A program made the translations under genes and the position numbers. The notes beneath the pieces are model-generated. The model was not told where the DNA came from. It made no database searches and saw nothing but the letters and a program-made list of their open reading frames with translations. Shown one piece after another: positions 25,927 through 34,823 of a stretch of 64,000 nucleotides of DNA. The stretch is from JADJNW01 sp964549655 (GTDB lineage Bacteria; Bacteroidota; Bacteroidia; Chitinophagales; Saprospiraceae). The stretch spans positions 1 to 64,000 of the forward strand of contig CAZJXN010000004.1 of the NCBI GenBank assembly GCA_964549655.1, read 5' to 3'. Position 1 is the stretch's first letter, and every line of letters begins with the position of its first letter.

Positions 25927-27159
25927 ATGAAGAGTTTATTAATCGTAGCAATCCTCGTTGTAGGATGGTGCGGAGAAACATTTGCGCAGACCAAAAAACC
26001 GACTACCAAATCGCCTACTAAACCAACTACTACCACCACCGCTAAGAAAAATGTAGTAGAATTAATTACAGCTTCATCGGACCATAGTATGTTGGTAAGT
26101 GCGGTACAAGCTGCGGGTTTAATAGAAACTTTGAAAGGCACTGGACCTTTTACCATATTTGCACCTACCAATGCCGCTTTTGAAAAAATGGGTCAAACCC
26201 AGATGAAAAAGCCTAGCAATATGATGTATCCAGATTCTATGCGCACAGACAATATGCGTACCGAACGGGATCGTATGATGCAAGATACCAGCGCGATGTA
26301 CCGTAACAACCCGAATAGAAATATGGACAGTATGAATCGGGATCGCAATATGCAGGATACCAGCGCGATGAACCGCAATAACACAACTCGCAGCAGCGAC
26401 AACTGGGATCAAAGCCAAAATAGACGAGATAGCAGTGTAATGAATCGGAATAATACGACTCAAAATAGTGGAAATATAAATCGGGATCGCAATATGCAAG
26501 ATACCAGCGCGATGAACCGGAATAACACGACCAATAGAAGTATTGATACTCGAACTCAGAACCAGAATATGCAAGATACCAGTTCTATGAGCCGCACCAA
26601 TACCAACACGGAAGATAGAGGTAACTGGAATCGGAATCAAAATATGCAAGACACCAGTGCCATGAATCGCAATAGTGAAAATAGGAACCGCGATCGCATG
26701 ATGCAAGATACCAGCTCGATGAGCCGTACCAATACGAACACAGAAGATAGAGGCGACTGGAATCGGAACCAAAATGCCATGCAAGATACGATCCCTTATC
26801 GTAACAATAGAAGTACAATGGATAATCAGACCATGAACAGTAACGATATGATGCTGATGCAACCTGAAAACAAAAAACAACTTACGGATGTGCTGACTTA
26901 TCATGTAGTACGTGGCAATTATACTGCGGCGGCGCTTAAGCAAGCCATCAAAACGGGTAAGGGCAAAGCACAATTAACGACTGTAAATGGTGCCAAACTC
27001 ACAGCTATGATGGAAGGTACCAGCATTTACATCCAAGATGCTGCCGGTAATCGGGCACGTGTGACTACTGCCGATATGAAAGGCTCTAATGGTGTGGTAC
27101 ACGTAGTGGATGGAGTCGTAATGCCCACAAAAACCAGCACACCCACTCGTAGTAAATAA
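25927..27159 (+). CDS. Secreted fasciclin-domain protein split by a Met/Asn/Asp-rich repeat insert
   Basis: The 410-residue protein has a signal peptide (MKSLLIVAILVVGWCGETFAQ) and a Lys/Thr/Pro-rich linker. The first half of a fasciclin (FAS1) domain follows (residues 42-90: NVVELITASSDHSMLVSAV, then GPFTIFAPTNAAFEKM). Residues ~91-308 are about eight imperfect units of 20-28 residues built around MQDTSAMNRNNTT. The second fasciclin half then follows (ENKKQLTDVLTYHVVRG, NGVVHVVDGVVMP). In ordinary FAS1 proteins the two halves are joined by a short linker, so this is a ~215-residue insertion into one domain. A terminator follows at 27183-27216. Adhesion or stress roles are typical for the family; the insert is unexplained and probably disordered. 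Confidence 0.9.
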   Translation: MKSLLIVAILVVGWCGETFAQTKKPTTKSPTKPTTTTTAKKNVVELITASSDHSMLVSAVQAAGLIETLKGTGPFTIFAPTNAAFEKMGQTQMKKPSNMMYPDSMRTDNMRTERDRMMQDTSAMYRNNPNRNMDSMNRDRNMQDTSAMNRNNTTRSSDNWDQSQNRRDSSVMNRNNTTQNSGNINRDRNMQDTSAMNRNNTTNRSIDTRTQNQNMQDTSSMSRTNTNTEDRGNWNRNQNMQDTSAMNRNSENRNRDRMMQDTSSMSRTNTNTEDRGDWNRNQNAMQDTIPYRNNRSTMDNQTMNSNDMMLMQPENKKQLTDVLTYHVVRGNYTAAALKQAIKTGKGKAQLTTVNGAKLTAMMEGTSIYIQDAAGNRARVTTADMKGSNGVVHVVDGVVMPTKTSTPTRSK

Positions 27160-27182
27160 TAAACGCATTTCGTAATAATCAG

Positions 27183-27216
27183 TGCCACTATTGCTCCGGC
27201 GGTAGTGGCATTTTTT
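27183..27216 (+). terminator. Rho-independent terminator of the fasciclin gene
   Basis: TGCCACTA (27183-27190) pairs perfectly with TAGTGGCA (27203-27210) around a 12-base loop and is followed by six T. It lies 23 bases after the fasciclin stop codon. Confidence 0.85.
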
Positions 27217-27297
27217 ATATCAAAATAAAATTAAAACGAACCTATTGCAACATTTCAAAAACTTGAATATCAAGTAATTAGAGACTGTTAACTGCTA

Positions 27298-27414
27298 TTA
27301 GTTGCTGCGTCCTTGTTTGTCGGTCGTTGAAAACCATTCAGAAAAAATCAGTTCTTTATTTAATATCAGCATCCCTACTGCCAGAATAATCAGGAGTATT
27401 GCATCGCTTGTCAT
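27298..27414 (-). CDS. Small single-pass membrane peptide, 38 residues
   Basis: The ATG at 27412-27414 opens a 38-residue frame. A hydrophobic helix (AILLIILAVGMLILN) is followed by a mixed, polar tail (KELIFSEWFSTTDKQGRSN). It sits alone between the fasciclin gene and purA. It resembles the peptide at 23924-24037 in layout, not in sequence. Expression is unproven. The rest of the 27160-27758 gap holds only the fasciclin terminator, an 8-bp hairpin around TTCTATAA / TTATAGAA near 27550-27577 and an ACTGCC word near 27730-27760. Confidence 0.4.
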   Translation of the reverse strand: MTSDAILLIILAVGMLILNKELIFSEWFSTTDKQGRSN

Positions 27415-27758
27415 GAGATGAGTATTTGTTATTATAAATTAAAATAATGCAAAAAAATAGATGCAAGTCAATGATAAGATTTGTGTAAAGACGATGATGT
27501 ATGTTTAGATGTGCCTTGGAAGGGTTGTGTAATATCGGTTGAGTAGGAACCTTCTATAACGAAACACTTATTATAGAATGATGCCACAATATATATCTTT
27601 TTTTAACTAGAAGACAATATTAGGCATTAAATTTTGAACAATTTTGTAATATTATCTGAAAGCACTTCATTAGGCAGAATCAGGCTACATTTTAATTTAC
27701 AATAGAAATCTCATGGTCAACGTGTTACGGGACTGCCCACTAAAAACTGCCTACTGCT

Positions 27759-29042
27759 TCAAACCGCTTCTCCCACTTGTTTCAAAATCAACTCACTGCG
27801 CTCCGGTCCTACCGATACCATCGTGATGGGTATGCCAAGTTTATCTTCTAATGCCTCCAAATACGTTTTGGTTTCCAACGGCAAGTCTTCATAATCCGTC
27901 CCAATTAACGATTTTTGCCAGCCGGGGTAGGTTTCATACCTCATTTTCATTTCATAATCGGATAAGTCAAACGGCAGTTGCTCAGTCACTTCGCCTTCGT
28001 ATTCGTAAGCGGTGGCTACTTGAATCGTTTCTACTTTATTCAGCACATCTATCTTAGTTACAACGAGTTGCGTTACGCCATTCAGCATAATCGTATATTT
28101 CAACTGTGGTAAATCCAGCCAGCCGCAGCGACGTGGTCTACCGGTGGTCGCACCAAACTCTGCCCCTTCCTGCCGCAAAAATTCGCCCGTTTCATTGTCT
28201 TCTTCCGTCGGAAACGGACCCGAACCCACTCTAGTACAATAGGCTTTTGTAATGCCAATGACTTGCCCAATTTTTTGCGGCGATACGCCCAAGCCAATGC
28301 ACACGCCCGCTGTGATGGTCGTAGAAGAAGTCACATACGGATAGGTGCCAAAATCAATGTCCAACATAGACCCTTGCGCCCCTTCCGCCAAAATACGCTT
28401 GCCCTGCTCCAAAGCCTCATTGATGTAATACTCGCCGTCCACCTGCGGCAGCGACCGCAACATTTCCAAACTTTCAAACCATTTTTCTTCTTCATTGCCC
28501 AAATCAAAAGCGACTTCTGGGTATAATGTTGCCAGTGTTAAATGCTTGGCTTTCAGGGCTTCGTATTTTTCCATAAAGGTCGGGCTGCTCAAGTCGCCCA
28601 CGCGCAAACCATTGCGGCCCGTTTTATCCATGTAGGTCGGACCAATTCCTTTCAATGTAGAACCAATTTTAGCCTTTCCTTTCGCATTTTCAGAAGCCAA
28701 ATCCAACAAGCGATGCGTCGGCAAAATCAAGTGAGCTTTGCGCGCTACGAGTAAGCGATGTTGATATCTCACGCCTGCATCTTGCAAAAAGCGCATCTCT
28801 TTCGCCAGCGTAATTGGGTCAATCACCACACCATTGCCAATGATATTTATCAACTCCTCGCGGAAAATACCTGACGGAATCGTGTGCAACACAAACTTTT
28901 TACCATCAAATTTCAAGGTATGACCAGCATTAGGTCCACCCTGAAAACGCGCTACAATATCATAATTGGTAGCCAAATAATCTACGATTTTCCCCTTGCC
29001 TTCATCGCCCCATTGTAAACCGAGTATTACGTCTATGGTCAT
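27759..29042 (-). CDS. purA: Adenylosuccinate synthetase
   Basis: PurA joins IMP and aspartate with GTP to form adenylosuccinate, the first committed step to AMP. The 427-residue length is standard. The GTP-binding loop GDEGKGK is at residues 12-18. Other conserved blocks are GGPNAGHT, the IMP-site region STLKGIGPTYMDKTGRNGLRVGD, GAQGSMLDIDFGTYPYVTSS and GATTGRPRRCGWLDL. A scaffold gap (29107-29206) lies about 65 bases upstream, so part of the promoter region may be missing. Confidence 0.97.
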   Translation of the reverse strand: MTIDVILGLQWGDEGKGKIVDYLATNYDIVARFQGGPNAGHTLKFDGKKFVLHTIPSGIFREELINIIGNGVVIDPITLAKEMRFLQDAGVRYQHRLLVARKAHLILPTHRLLDLASENAKGKAKIGSTLKGIGPTYMDKTGRNGLRVGDLSSPTFMEKYEALKAKHLTLATLYPEVAFDLGNEEEKWFESLEMLRSLPQVDGEYYINEALEQGKRILAEGAQGSMLDIDFGTYPYVTSSTTITAGVCIGLGVSPQKIGQVIGITKAYCTRVGSGPFPTEEDNETGEFLRQEGAEFGATTGRPRRCGWLDLPQLKYTIMLNGVTQLVVTKIDVLNKVETIQVATAYEYEGEVTEQLPFDLSDYEMKMRYETYPGWQKSLIGTDYEDLPLETKTYLEALEDKLGIPITMVSVGPERSELILKQVGEAV

Positions 29043-29106
29043 CTTCCAATATTTTTATTTATTTTTTAACTTTTTTCCAACCCATTCCACCATTCCATCT
29101 TTCCAA

Positions 29107-29206
29107 NNNNNNNNNNNNNNNNNNNNNNNNNNNNNNNNNNNNNNNNNNNNNNNNNNNNNNNNNNNNNNNNNNNNNNNNNNNNNNNNNNNNNNNNNNNNNN
29201 NNNNNN
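29107..29206. other. 100-N scaffold gap
   Basis: Exactly 100 N. The 15 bases before it (ATTCCATCTTTCCAA) are repeated directly after it, so the true missing length may be small or the join may cross a tandem word. The surrounding spacer (29043-29454) holds ATTCCA-type words and a Phe/Tyr-poor, non-coding stretch; no gene is seen. Confidence 0.95.
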
Positions 29207-29454
29207 ATTCCATCTTTCCAAATTATAAAAGCCCAATAGACACGCGGTCCATCAGGCTTTTTATTCGTTACAATCCGAAAATTTTCATATTGGTAATTCC
29301 CTAAAATAATAACGGTTCAGGTGCAAGACCGCCCGCTTTTTTTTCAAACGGATACAAAAGTAGGAAAAGTTTAGACTTTAGACAATAGATTTTAGACTTT
29401 AGAAAAAGCATTACACAAATAAGCGTTAGTGGATAGCGGTCTACAGTCTAACGT

Positions 29455-29967
29455 TTATAATCTAATATCTACAGCTACAGTCTCCTCCAAAATTTCCTTC
29501 TCTTGGGACGTTCTAGAACAACCGCCTTCGCACTGTCCGTATAAATTGAGGGAGTGGTGCGTGATTTTAAAATGCAACAACTCGCCCATCATATTTTTAA
29601 TTTGCTGAATACGTGGGTCGCAGAATTCCAACACCTTACCGCAATTTACACAGATTAAATGGTCATGCTGTTTAAAACCATACGACTTTTCGTACTGCGC
29701 CAGATTTTTACCAAACTGATGCTTTTTTACCAAATCGCAACTCACCAGCAATTCCAGCGTATTGTACACCGTGGCACGACTCACGCGGTAATTCTGGTTT
29801 TTCATGTGAATGTAGAGCGCTTCCGCATCAAAGTGATCGGTGCGCCGATAAATTTCTTCCAAAATCGCAAAGCGTTCCGGCGTTTTCCGAAAACTACTCG
29901 CCTCCAAATGCAAAGCAAAAATATTTTTCACTTCCTTGATAATCTCATCCTGACTCCGCAATGCCAT
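29455..29967 (-). CDS. Fur-family metal-dependent transcription regulator
   Basis: The 170-residue protein has a winged-helix N-terminal domain (ERFAILEEIYRRTDHFDAEALYIHMKNQNYRVSRATVYNTLELL). A metal-binding dimerisation domain follows. HDH (101-103), CxxC (C106, C109) and C146/C150 supply the regulatory and structural metal sites. This is the layout of Fur, PerR and Zur, which cannot be separated by eye. It lies upstream of purA and downstream of the stringent-response gene, all on the minus strand but with long repeat-containing spacers. Its target operators were not identified. Confidence 0.93.
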   Translation of the reverse strand: MALRSQDEIIKEVKNIFALHLEASSFRKTPERFAILEEIYRRTDHFDAEALYIHMKNQNYRVSRATVYNTLELLVSCDLVKKHQFGKNLAQYEKSYGFKQHDHLICVNCGKVLEFCDPRIQQIKNMMGELLHFKITHHSLNLYGQCEGGCSRTSQEKEILEETVAVDIRL

Positions 29968-29984
29968 ATTTTTAGTTTTAGTAG

Positions 29985-30150
29985 AGGGATATGGGTAGAT
30001 AGTAGAGGGACTTTCCCGCTATTCTTTCCTGGTTGATCACGCGTATTGCTTATAAATTTTATAACAAGTAATAAATATTAAATCTGCAAGTCTACCTTAC
30101 AAGCGCAAGAAACAAGCGTAAAAGTCTATCTACTCTCTACCCATATCCCT
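29985..30150. repeat. AGTAGAGGG / CCCTCTAC word repeats flanking a spacer
   Basis: AGTAGAGGGATATGGGTAGA (29985-30005 region) and the opposite form CTACCCATATCCCTCTAC (near 30137-30155) bracket the spacer between the Fur-family gene and rel. The same word builds the 55-bp repeat on both sides of the scaffold gap at 41.2 kb. Confidence 0.55.
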
Positions 30151-32412
30151 CTACTTTTCGTCTAATCTACTAACGTTTGAAACGTGTTCCAAGTTCTGCA
30201 AAGTTCGAATTGCTAAGGTCAATTGATCTTTATTACCTACAAAAAGGCTGAGTTTGCCTTCATACGTCCCTTCATGCCCTTCGATGGCAAAGGAACGAAT
30301 ATTTAACCCCAAAATATTGGAAACTTCATTTGCCAGATTCTGAATAATACCCTTTCCCGCGTCAATACCAGAAATGAGAAGGGTGGCGACAAAATTCGTT
30401 TCGCCAGTATCTCCCCATTCGGCTTTCATCACGCGGTAACCGTAGTTTGCCATGATGTTTGTAGCATTTGTACAATTCGTGCGATGTATTTTTAAGCCTG
30501 CAGTCAGCGTCAAATATGCAAAAACATCATCTCCTTGCACCGGATTGCAACAGCTCGCCAACGAATATTCATAGCGGTCCGCCGATTCTCCGTTGATGCG
30601 CAGGCTAGATTTTACAGTGTTTTTTTTTCGACTCGGCTTGTTATGGTCCGTGACGTGTTCGGCTTCCTGCGGTTTTTCGGATACACTTGCTGCTTTCTCC
30701 GTTTCTATCTCAACCAGTTTTCCATTATCAGCTTTAAAACGTTTAAAAATCTCAGGAATCGTCAATTTTTCCTCTGCAATTTCAAAAAACAACTCAATAG
30801 AAGATGGATAATCATAAGCTTTTAGCAATATTTCAACGCCCTCCGCAAAGTCCACTTTCGCGTTTTTCAACTTGCGTTCCAATGCCTCCTTACCGATTTC
30901 ACCCTTTTGGCGCATCTCTTCCTTCATCACCGAGCGTATCTTCGACTGCGCTTTGCCCGTAGATACCCACTTGAGCCATTCTTGGCTGGGCTTCTGATTT
31001 TTATCCGTCACTACCTGCACTTGGTCGCCGTTGTTGACTTTGTAGCCCATCGGCACCAGCTTTTTATTCACCCGTATCGCTTTACAATGATAGCCCAAAT
31101 CGGTATGAATGCTGAACGCAAAATCCAGCGCAGTCGCGCCTTTCGGCAACATTTTCATTTCTCCTTTTGGCGTATAAACGTACACTCCCTCATTGAAAAG
31201 GCTGTTGCTTTTAAAATCCCATAGGAATTCCACCGCGTCTTTCGTGGGGTCTTCCAGCGTTTCGCGCACACTGTCGAGCCAGCGTTCGTACACATCGTTG
31301 TTGTCTCGGATGCCTTTATATTTCCAATGTGCTGCAAAACCGCGTTCGGCGATGTCGTCCATGCGCGCACTGCGTATTTGCACTTCTACATATTTCCCTT
31401 CTGGTCCAATCACTGTGGTGTGCAATGATTCATAACCATTTGATTTTGGCACAGTTATCCAATCTTTTAATCGCTCTGGCAGTGGCCGGTGCACATCCGT
31501 TACGATAGAATACGCTTGCCAGCAATAGAGTTTTTCTTTGTCCAATGGTACATCCAAAATAATACGCACCGCGAAAAGGTCATATATTTCCTCGAAAGGA
31601 ACCTTCTTACTTTTAATTTTATTCCAAATAGAAAAAATAGACTTGGGTCTTCCGACAATTCGATACGGAATTCCAAACAAGTCAATCCGCTCCTCCAACG
31701 GGGCGATAAATTCATTGATATAACGACCCCGCGCCCGCTTGGTAGCTTGCAGATTTTTGGCTATTTGCTGATAGGCTTCCGGCTCTGTGATTTTCATACA
31801 CAAATCCAGAAACTCCGTTTTAAAATTGTACAACCCTAAGCGATGTGCCAGCGGCGCATAGATGTAACTGGTTTCCGCTGCTATTTTCAACTGTTTATGG
31901 CGCGGCATGGAGCCAATGGTGCGCATATTGTGCAGGCGGTCTGCCATTTTGATAAGCACCACGCGCACGTCGTCTACCAGCGTACTCAACACTTTTCTAA
32001 AATTTTCTGCCTGCGGACTTTCGGCATTATAAGCACTGTCCAATTTGGTCAAACCATCCACAATCTTCGTCACCTTTTCACCAAATTGTACCTTAATTTC
32101 GTCCAACGTTACGGTCGTATCTTCTACTACATCGTGCAGCAGAGCGGCAGCAATAGCGGTAGGCCCCAGCCCAATCTCTTCGGCACAAATTGTGGCTACG
32201 GCGATAGGATGTAGAATGTAAGGTTCGCCTGATTTGCGGCGTTGCAATTGGTGTGCCTCTACCGCCAGTTCATACGCCATGCGGATGAGCTTGCGGTCTT
32301 CATTTTTCAATTCACTTTGTACGGAGCGCAGCAGCTTACGATACGCATTCTTGATGAGTCGTTTTTCCTCCAGCTCCTGCTGTAAAATCGGTGCCTCTGA
32401 TAACATAGTCAT
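30151..32412 (-). CDS. rel: Bifunctional (p)ppGpp synthetase/hydrolase, Rel/SpoT family
   Basis: The enzyme makes and breaks (p)ppGpp, the stringent-response alarmone. The 753-residue protein has the full RSH architecture. The HD hydrolase domain (H68, then LLHDVVEDT with H93-D94) looks intact. The synthetase domain contains RPKSIFSIWNKI and SNGYESLHTTVIGPEGKYVEVQIR, and the TGS domain (VYVYTPKGEMKMLPKGATALDFAFSIH) follows. A helical linker and a C-terminal ACT domain (residues ~670-750) complete it. Both catalytic domains look complete, so a bifunctional role is likely. Near-adjacent ATGs at 32412 and 32406 make the exact start uncertain by two residues. Confidence 0.95.
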   Translation of the reverse strand: MTMLSEAPILQQELEEKRLIKNAYRKLLRSVQSELKNEDRKLIRMAYELAVEAHQLQRRKSGEPYILHPIAVATICAEEIGLGPTAIAAALLHDVVEDTTVTLDEIKVQFGEKVTKIVDGLTKLDSAYNAESPQAENFRKVLSTLVDDVRVVLIKMADRLHNMRTIGSMPRHKQLKIAAETSYIYAPLAHRLGLYNFKTEFLDLCMKITEPEAYQQIAKNLQATKRARGRYINEFIAPLEERIDLFGIPYRIVGRPKSIFSIWNKIKSKKVPFEEIYDLFAVRIILDVPLDKEKLYCWQAYSIVTDVHRPLPERLKDWITVPKSNGYESLHTTVIGPEGKYVEVQIRSARMDDIAERGFAAHWKYKGIRDNNDVYERWLDSVRETLEDPTKDAVEFLWDFKSNSLFNEGVYVYTPKGEMKMLPKGATALDFAFSIHTDLGYHCKAIRVNKKLVPMGYKVNNGDQVQVVTDKNQKPSQEWLKWVSTGKAQSKIRSVMKEEMRQKGEIGKEALERKLKNAKVDFAEGVEILLKAYDYPSSIELFFEIAEEKLTIPEIFKRFKADNGKLVEIETEKAASVSEKPQEAEHVTDHNKPSRKKNTVKSSLRINGESADRYEYSLASCCNPVQGDDVFAYLTLTAGLKIHRTNCTNATNIMANYGYRVMKAEWGDTGETNFVATLLISGIDAGKGIIQNLANEVSNILGLNIRSFAIEGHEGTYEGKLSLFVGNKDQLTLAIRTLQNLEHVSNVSRLDEK

Positions 32413-32636
32413 AATAATCCTGCTTTTTGAAGTTCATGGGATACGTGGCTTTAGTAGTTTTACGATAAGGCTGTTAATAAGTTCCGCGTGTAATGCTCTA
32501 ATATGCTAAAAAAATAGCTGAATTACAAATCTAAGTAAAAAATAATTGTCGCTTTGTCTTAAAAAACATTCCGGCGCATTCTGCAAAAATCTATACAAGA
32601 CGCACTAATTATTCAACAAATTCTACTTTCAAGTGG

Positions 32637-32666
32637 TTGTTTCTTTTCAAAAAGATAGTATCTTTG
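32637..32666 (+). promoter_or_regulatory. Bacteroidota-type promoter upstream of tRNA-Leu
   Basis: TTG at 32637-32639 and TATCTTTG at 32659-32666 are 19 bases apart. This matches the phylum's TTTG-N19-TAnnTTTG promoter pattern. The tRNA gene starts about 138 bases downstream with no gene between them. Confidence 0.6.
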
Positions 32667-32803
32667 CACCACTTTTTTAAAAAGGGCAAAAGTTTGAAGG
32701 TTTGAAGTTTTTTGTTGCGCTTTACGAATCAACGATTTAAAATTGCGACTTGAGTCTACATCCAGTGAGCAATCCGAAACTTCAAACCTCGAAATGTACA
32801 TAC

Positions 32804-32885
32804 GCGGGTATGGCGAAATTGGTAGACGTGCCAGACTTAGGATCTGGTGCCGCAAGGCATGGGGGTTCGAGTCCCTCTACCCGCA
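32804..32885 (+). tRNA. tRNA-Leu (anticodon TAG)
   Basis: The acceptor stem GCGGGTA (32804-32810) pairs with TACCCGC (32878-32884), followed by discriminator A. The anticodon stem CCAGA/TCTGG encloses the loop CTTAGGA, anticodon TAG. A variable arm (GTGCCGCAAGGCAT) and a T arm with GGTTCGAGTCC are present. This is a class II tRNA, as expected for leucine. The 3' CCA is not encoded. A 14-bp tandem array begins directly downstream. Confidence 0.95.
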
Positions 32886-32895
32886 CGAAAAACGT

Positions 32896-33187
32896 AAGAT
32901 GTGATTTGTGAATAGTGAATAGTGATTTGTGAATAGTGATTTGTGAATAGTGATTTGTGAATAGTGATTTGTGAATNNNNNNNNNNNNNNNNNNNNNNNN
33001 NNNNNNNNNNNNNNNNNNNNNNNNNNNNNNNNNNNNNNNNNNNNNNNNNNNNNNNNNNNNNNNNNNNNNNNNNNNNGTGATTTGTGAATAGTGATTTGTG
33101 AATAGTGATTTGTGAATAGTGATTTGTGAATAGTGATTTGTGAATGGTGATTTGTGAATAGTGATTTGTGAATGGTGATTTGTGAAA
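32896..33187. repeat. 14-bp tandem array directly downstream of tRNA-Leu, interrupted by a gap
   Basis: The unit GTGATTTGTGAATA repeats head to tail on both sides of a 100-N gap (32977-33076), with occasional A/G changes (GAATGG for GAATAG). At least 14 copies are visible, and the true number is hidden by the gap. Open frames across it (IHKSLFTNHYSQIT) are repeat artefacts. The array lies between tRNA-Leu and trigger factor. Related words occur at 2.2-2.45 kb. Confidence 0.85.
32977..33076. other. 100-N scaffold gap inside the tandem array
   Basis: Exactly 100 N with the same 14-bp unit on both sides. The placeholder length carries no information about the real array size. Confidence 0.95.
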
Positions 33188-33401
33188 CGCATCCCGAATC
33201 ACAAATCACCATTCACATTTCACTTTAAACGGTTGATTGCAAACTTTTTCTCCTCGAATCCTGTATTGTCCTAACATAAAAAATGGAAGATTGGGAAAAT
33301 GGAATACTGAACTTTGATGCTATACATACATTTCCAATATTCTATCTATCCAAAGTTCCAATATTTCAGATATTCCAACATTCCAATAAAAAAAGAAGAA
33401 T

Positions 33402-34823
33402 ATGTCCAAAGTTGTCAGAGAAGCGATTGACAATCTAAATGCTGTAGTGACCGTCACGCTGGAAAAATCGGACTATGAGCAACAATTTGACCAAGAATTG
33501 CAAAAAGTGCGCAAAACGGCTGCGCTAAAAGGATTCCGCAAAGGAAAAATGCCCACCAGTGTATTGCGCAAAATGTATGGCAAAAGTTTACTCGCTGATG
33601 TGGTCAACGAGCGCCTGAGCAAAGAATTATTCGGGTACATTTCCGATGAAAAGTTGGAAATATTGGGACAGCCACTGCCTTCCAAAGATCAGCCGTACAT
33701 TGATTTTGATACAAAAGACCTCAACGATTTCATTTTCAAATTTGATGTGGGACTTTCCCCGCAGTTTGAAATCCAAGGGTTAACTCAGGACACCATATTT
33801 GAACGCTATCAAGTAGAAATGAGCGACGAAATGCTGGACGAGGAATTGAACAATTATCGCAAACGACTCGGCGAACGCAAAGAGGTAGAAGAGAACATTC
33901 AAGCAGGTGATTTTGTAAAATTTGCAGCCAAAGCAGTGGATAGCGATTTTACCAGCGAGTTTGGTTTGATGATAGATGAGATTGATAATCAGGCATTTAA
34001 AGACGAATTATTTACTAAAAAAATAGGCGATACGCTTTCTGCAAATATTTATGAGTGGTTCAACGAGCCGGACGAGCATTACATTCGCCATTATTTGTTG
34101 AATTTAGAACACGAAGACAACGATACGCAAGTCGGGCAAGAATTTGAACTCACCATTCAAGAAGCCACGCGCCAAGAAATAGCGGAACTCAATCAAGAAT
34201 TTTTTGATAGAGCTTTTGGTCCGGACGTGGTGAGCAGCGAGGAAGAAGCACGAGAAGCCCTTCGCAAAGATGCGTCACAATTCTATGATAAACAGGCAGA
34301 TGCGCTGTTGTTCCGCGATTTTCAAGACCGATTGATGGAACAAAATACACAAGAGTTACCAGAAGAATTTCTGAAACGCTGGCTCAAAGTATCGAATGAA
34401 AAAGTAGATCCGACGCTGATTGAGCGCGACTTTCCAGCTTTCGCCAAAAACCTACAATGGACGCTCATCCGCAATAAACTGGCTCGCCAATTCGACATTC
34501 AAATCAGCGAAGAAGAAGTTGTAGAAGGTTTTAAAAACAAAGTGCGCCAGTATTTTGGCAACTATGGCAATGAAGAACTCATCAATTCTACCGCCCAACG
34601 CCTCCTCGACGACGAAAAGCAATTCAACGAAATGTATGAGGATTTGCTCATTGACCGGCTACATGGTGCTATCGCCAGTGAAGTAACGATCCATCCGAAA
34701 CCCATCTCCCGCGAAGAATTTACAAAAGTATTGGAAGAAGCACGTGCCGCTGCCCAAGCTGCACAGCCAGAGGTAATTGAGATGGACGGTGTGGAGGAGC
34801 AAGAGCAAGTGTCTGAACTGTGA
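33402..34823 (+). CDS. tig: Trigger factor, ribosome-associated chaperone
   Basis: Trigger factor binds near the ribosomal exit tunnel and shields nascent chains. The 473-residue protein starts with the ribosome-binding domain; the signature loop GFRKGKMP is at residues ~45-52. The central region corresponds to the PPIase-like (FKBP) domain but is poorly conserved by eye. The C-terminal helical arms (EEAREALRKDASQFYDKQADALLFRDFQDRL) look complete. Bacteroidota trigger factors often have weak PPIase motifs. The gene is followed by clpP and clpX, the common tig-clpP-clpX order. Confidence 0.93.
   Translation: MSKVVREAIDNLNAVVTVTLEKSDYEQQFDQELQKVRKTAALKGFRKGKMPTSVLRKMYGKSLLADVVNERLSKELFGYISDEKLEILGQPLPSKDQPYIDFDTKDLNDFIFKFDVGLSPQFEIQGLTQDTIFERYQVEMSDEMLDEELNNYRKRLGERKEVEENIQAGDFVKFAAKAVDSDFTSEFGLMIDEIDNQAFKDELFTKKIGDTLSANIYEWFNEPDEHYIRHYLLNLEHEDNDTQVGQEFELTIQEATRQEIAELNQEFFDRAFGPDVVSSEEEAREALRKDASQFYDKQADALLFRDFQDRLMEQNTQELPEEFLKRWLKVSNEKVDPTLIERDFPAFAKNLQWTLIRNKLARQFDIQISEEEVVEGFKNKVRQYFGNYGNEELINSTAQRLLDDEKQFNEMYEDLLIDRLHGAIASEVTIHPKPISREEFTKVLEEARAAAQAAQPEVIEMDGVEEQEQVSEL

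Noticed and set aside
26119..26973. A 284-codon open frame on the minus strand opposite the fasciclin gene
   Set aside because: It mirrors the Met/Asn/Asp repeats of the plus-strand gene and gives a repetitive His/Ile/Val-rich product; the plus strand has the signal peptide, FAS1 motifs and terminator.
32896..33187. CRISPR array
   Set aside because: The unit is a head-to-tail 14-bp repeat without unique spacers, and no cas gene is present.
32782..33212. Open frames reading IHKSLFTNHYSQIT repeats across the gap at 33 kb
   Set aside because: They are translations of a 14-bp tandem DNA repeat and run through N bases and the tRNA gene.
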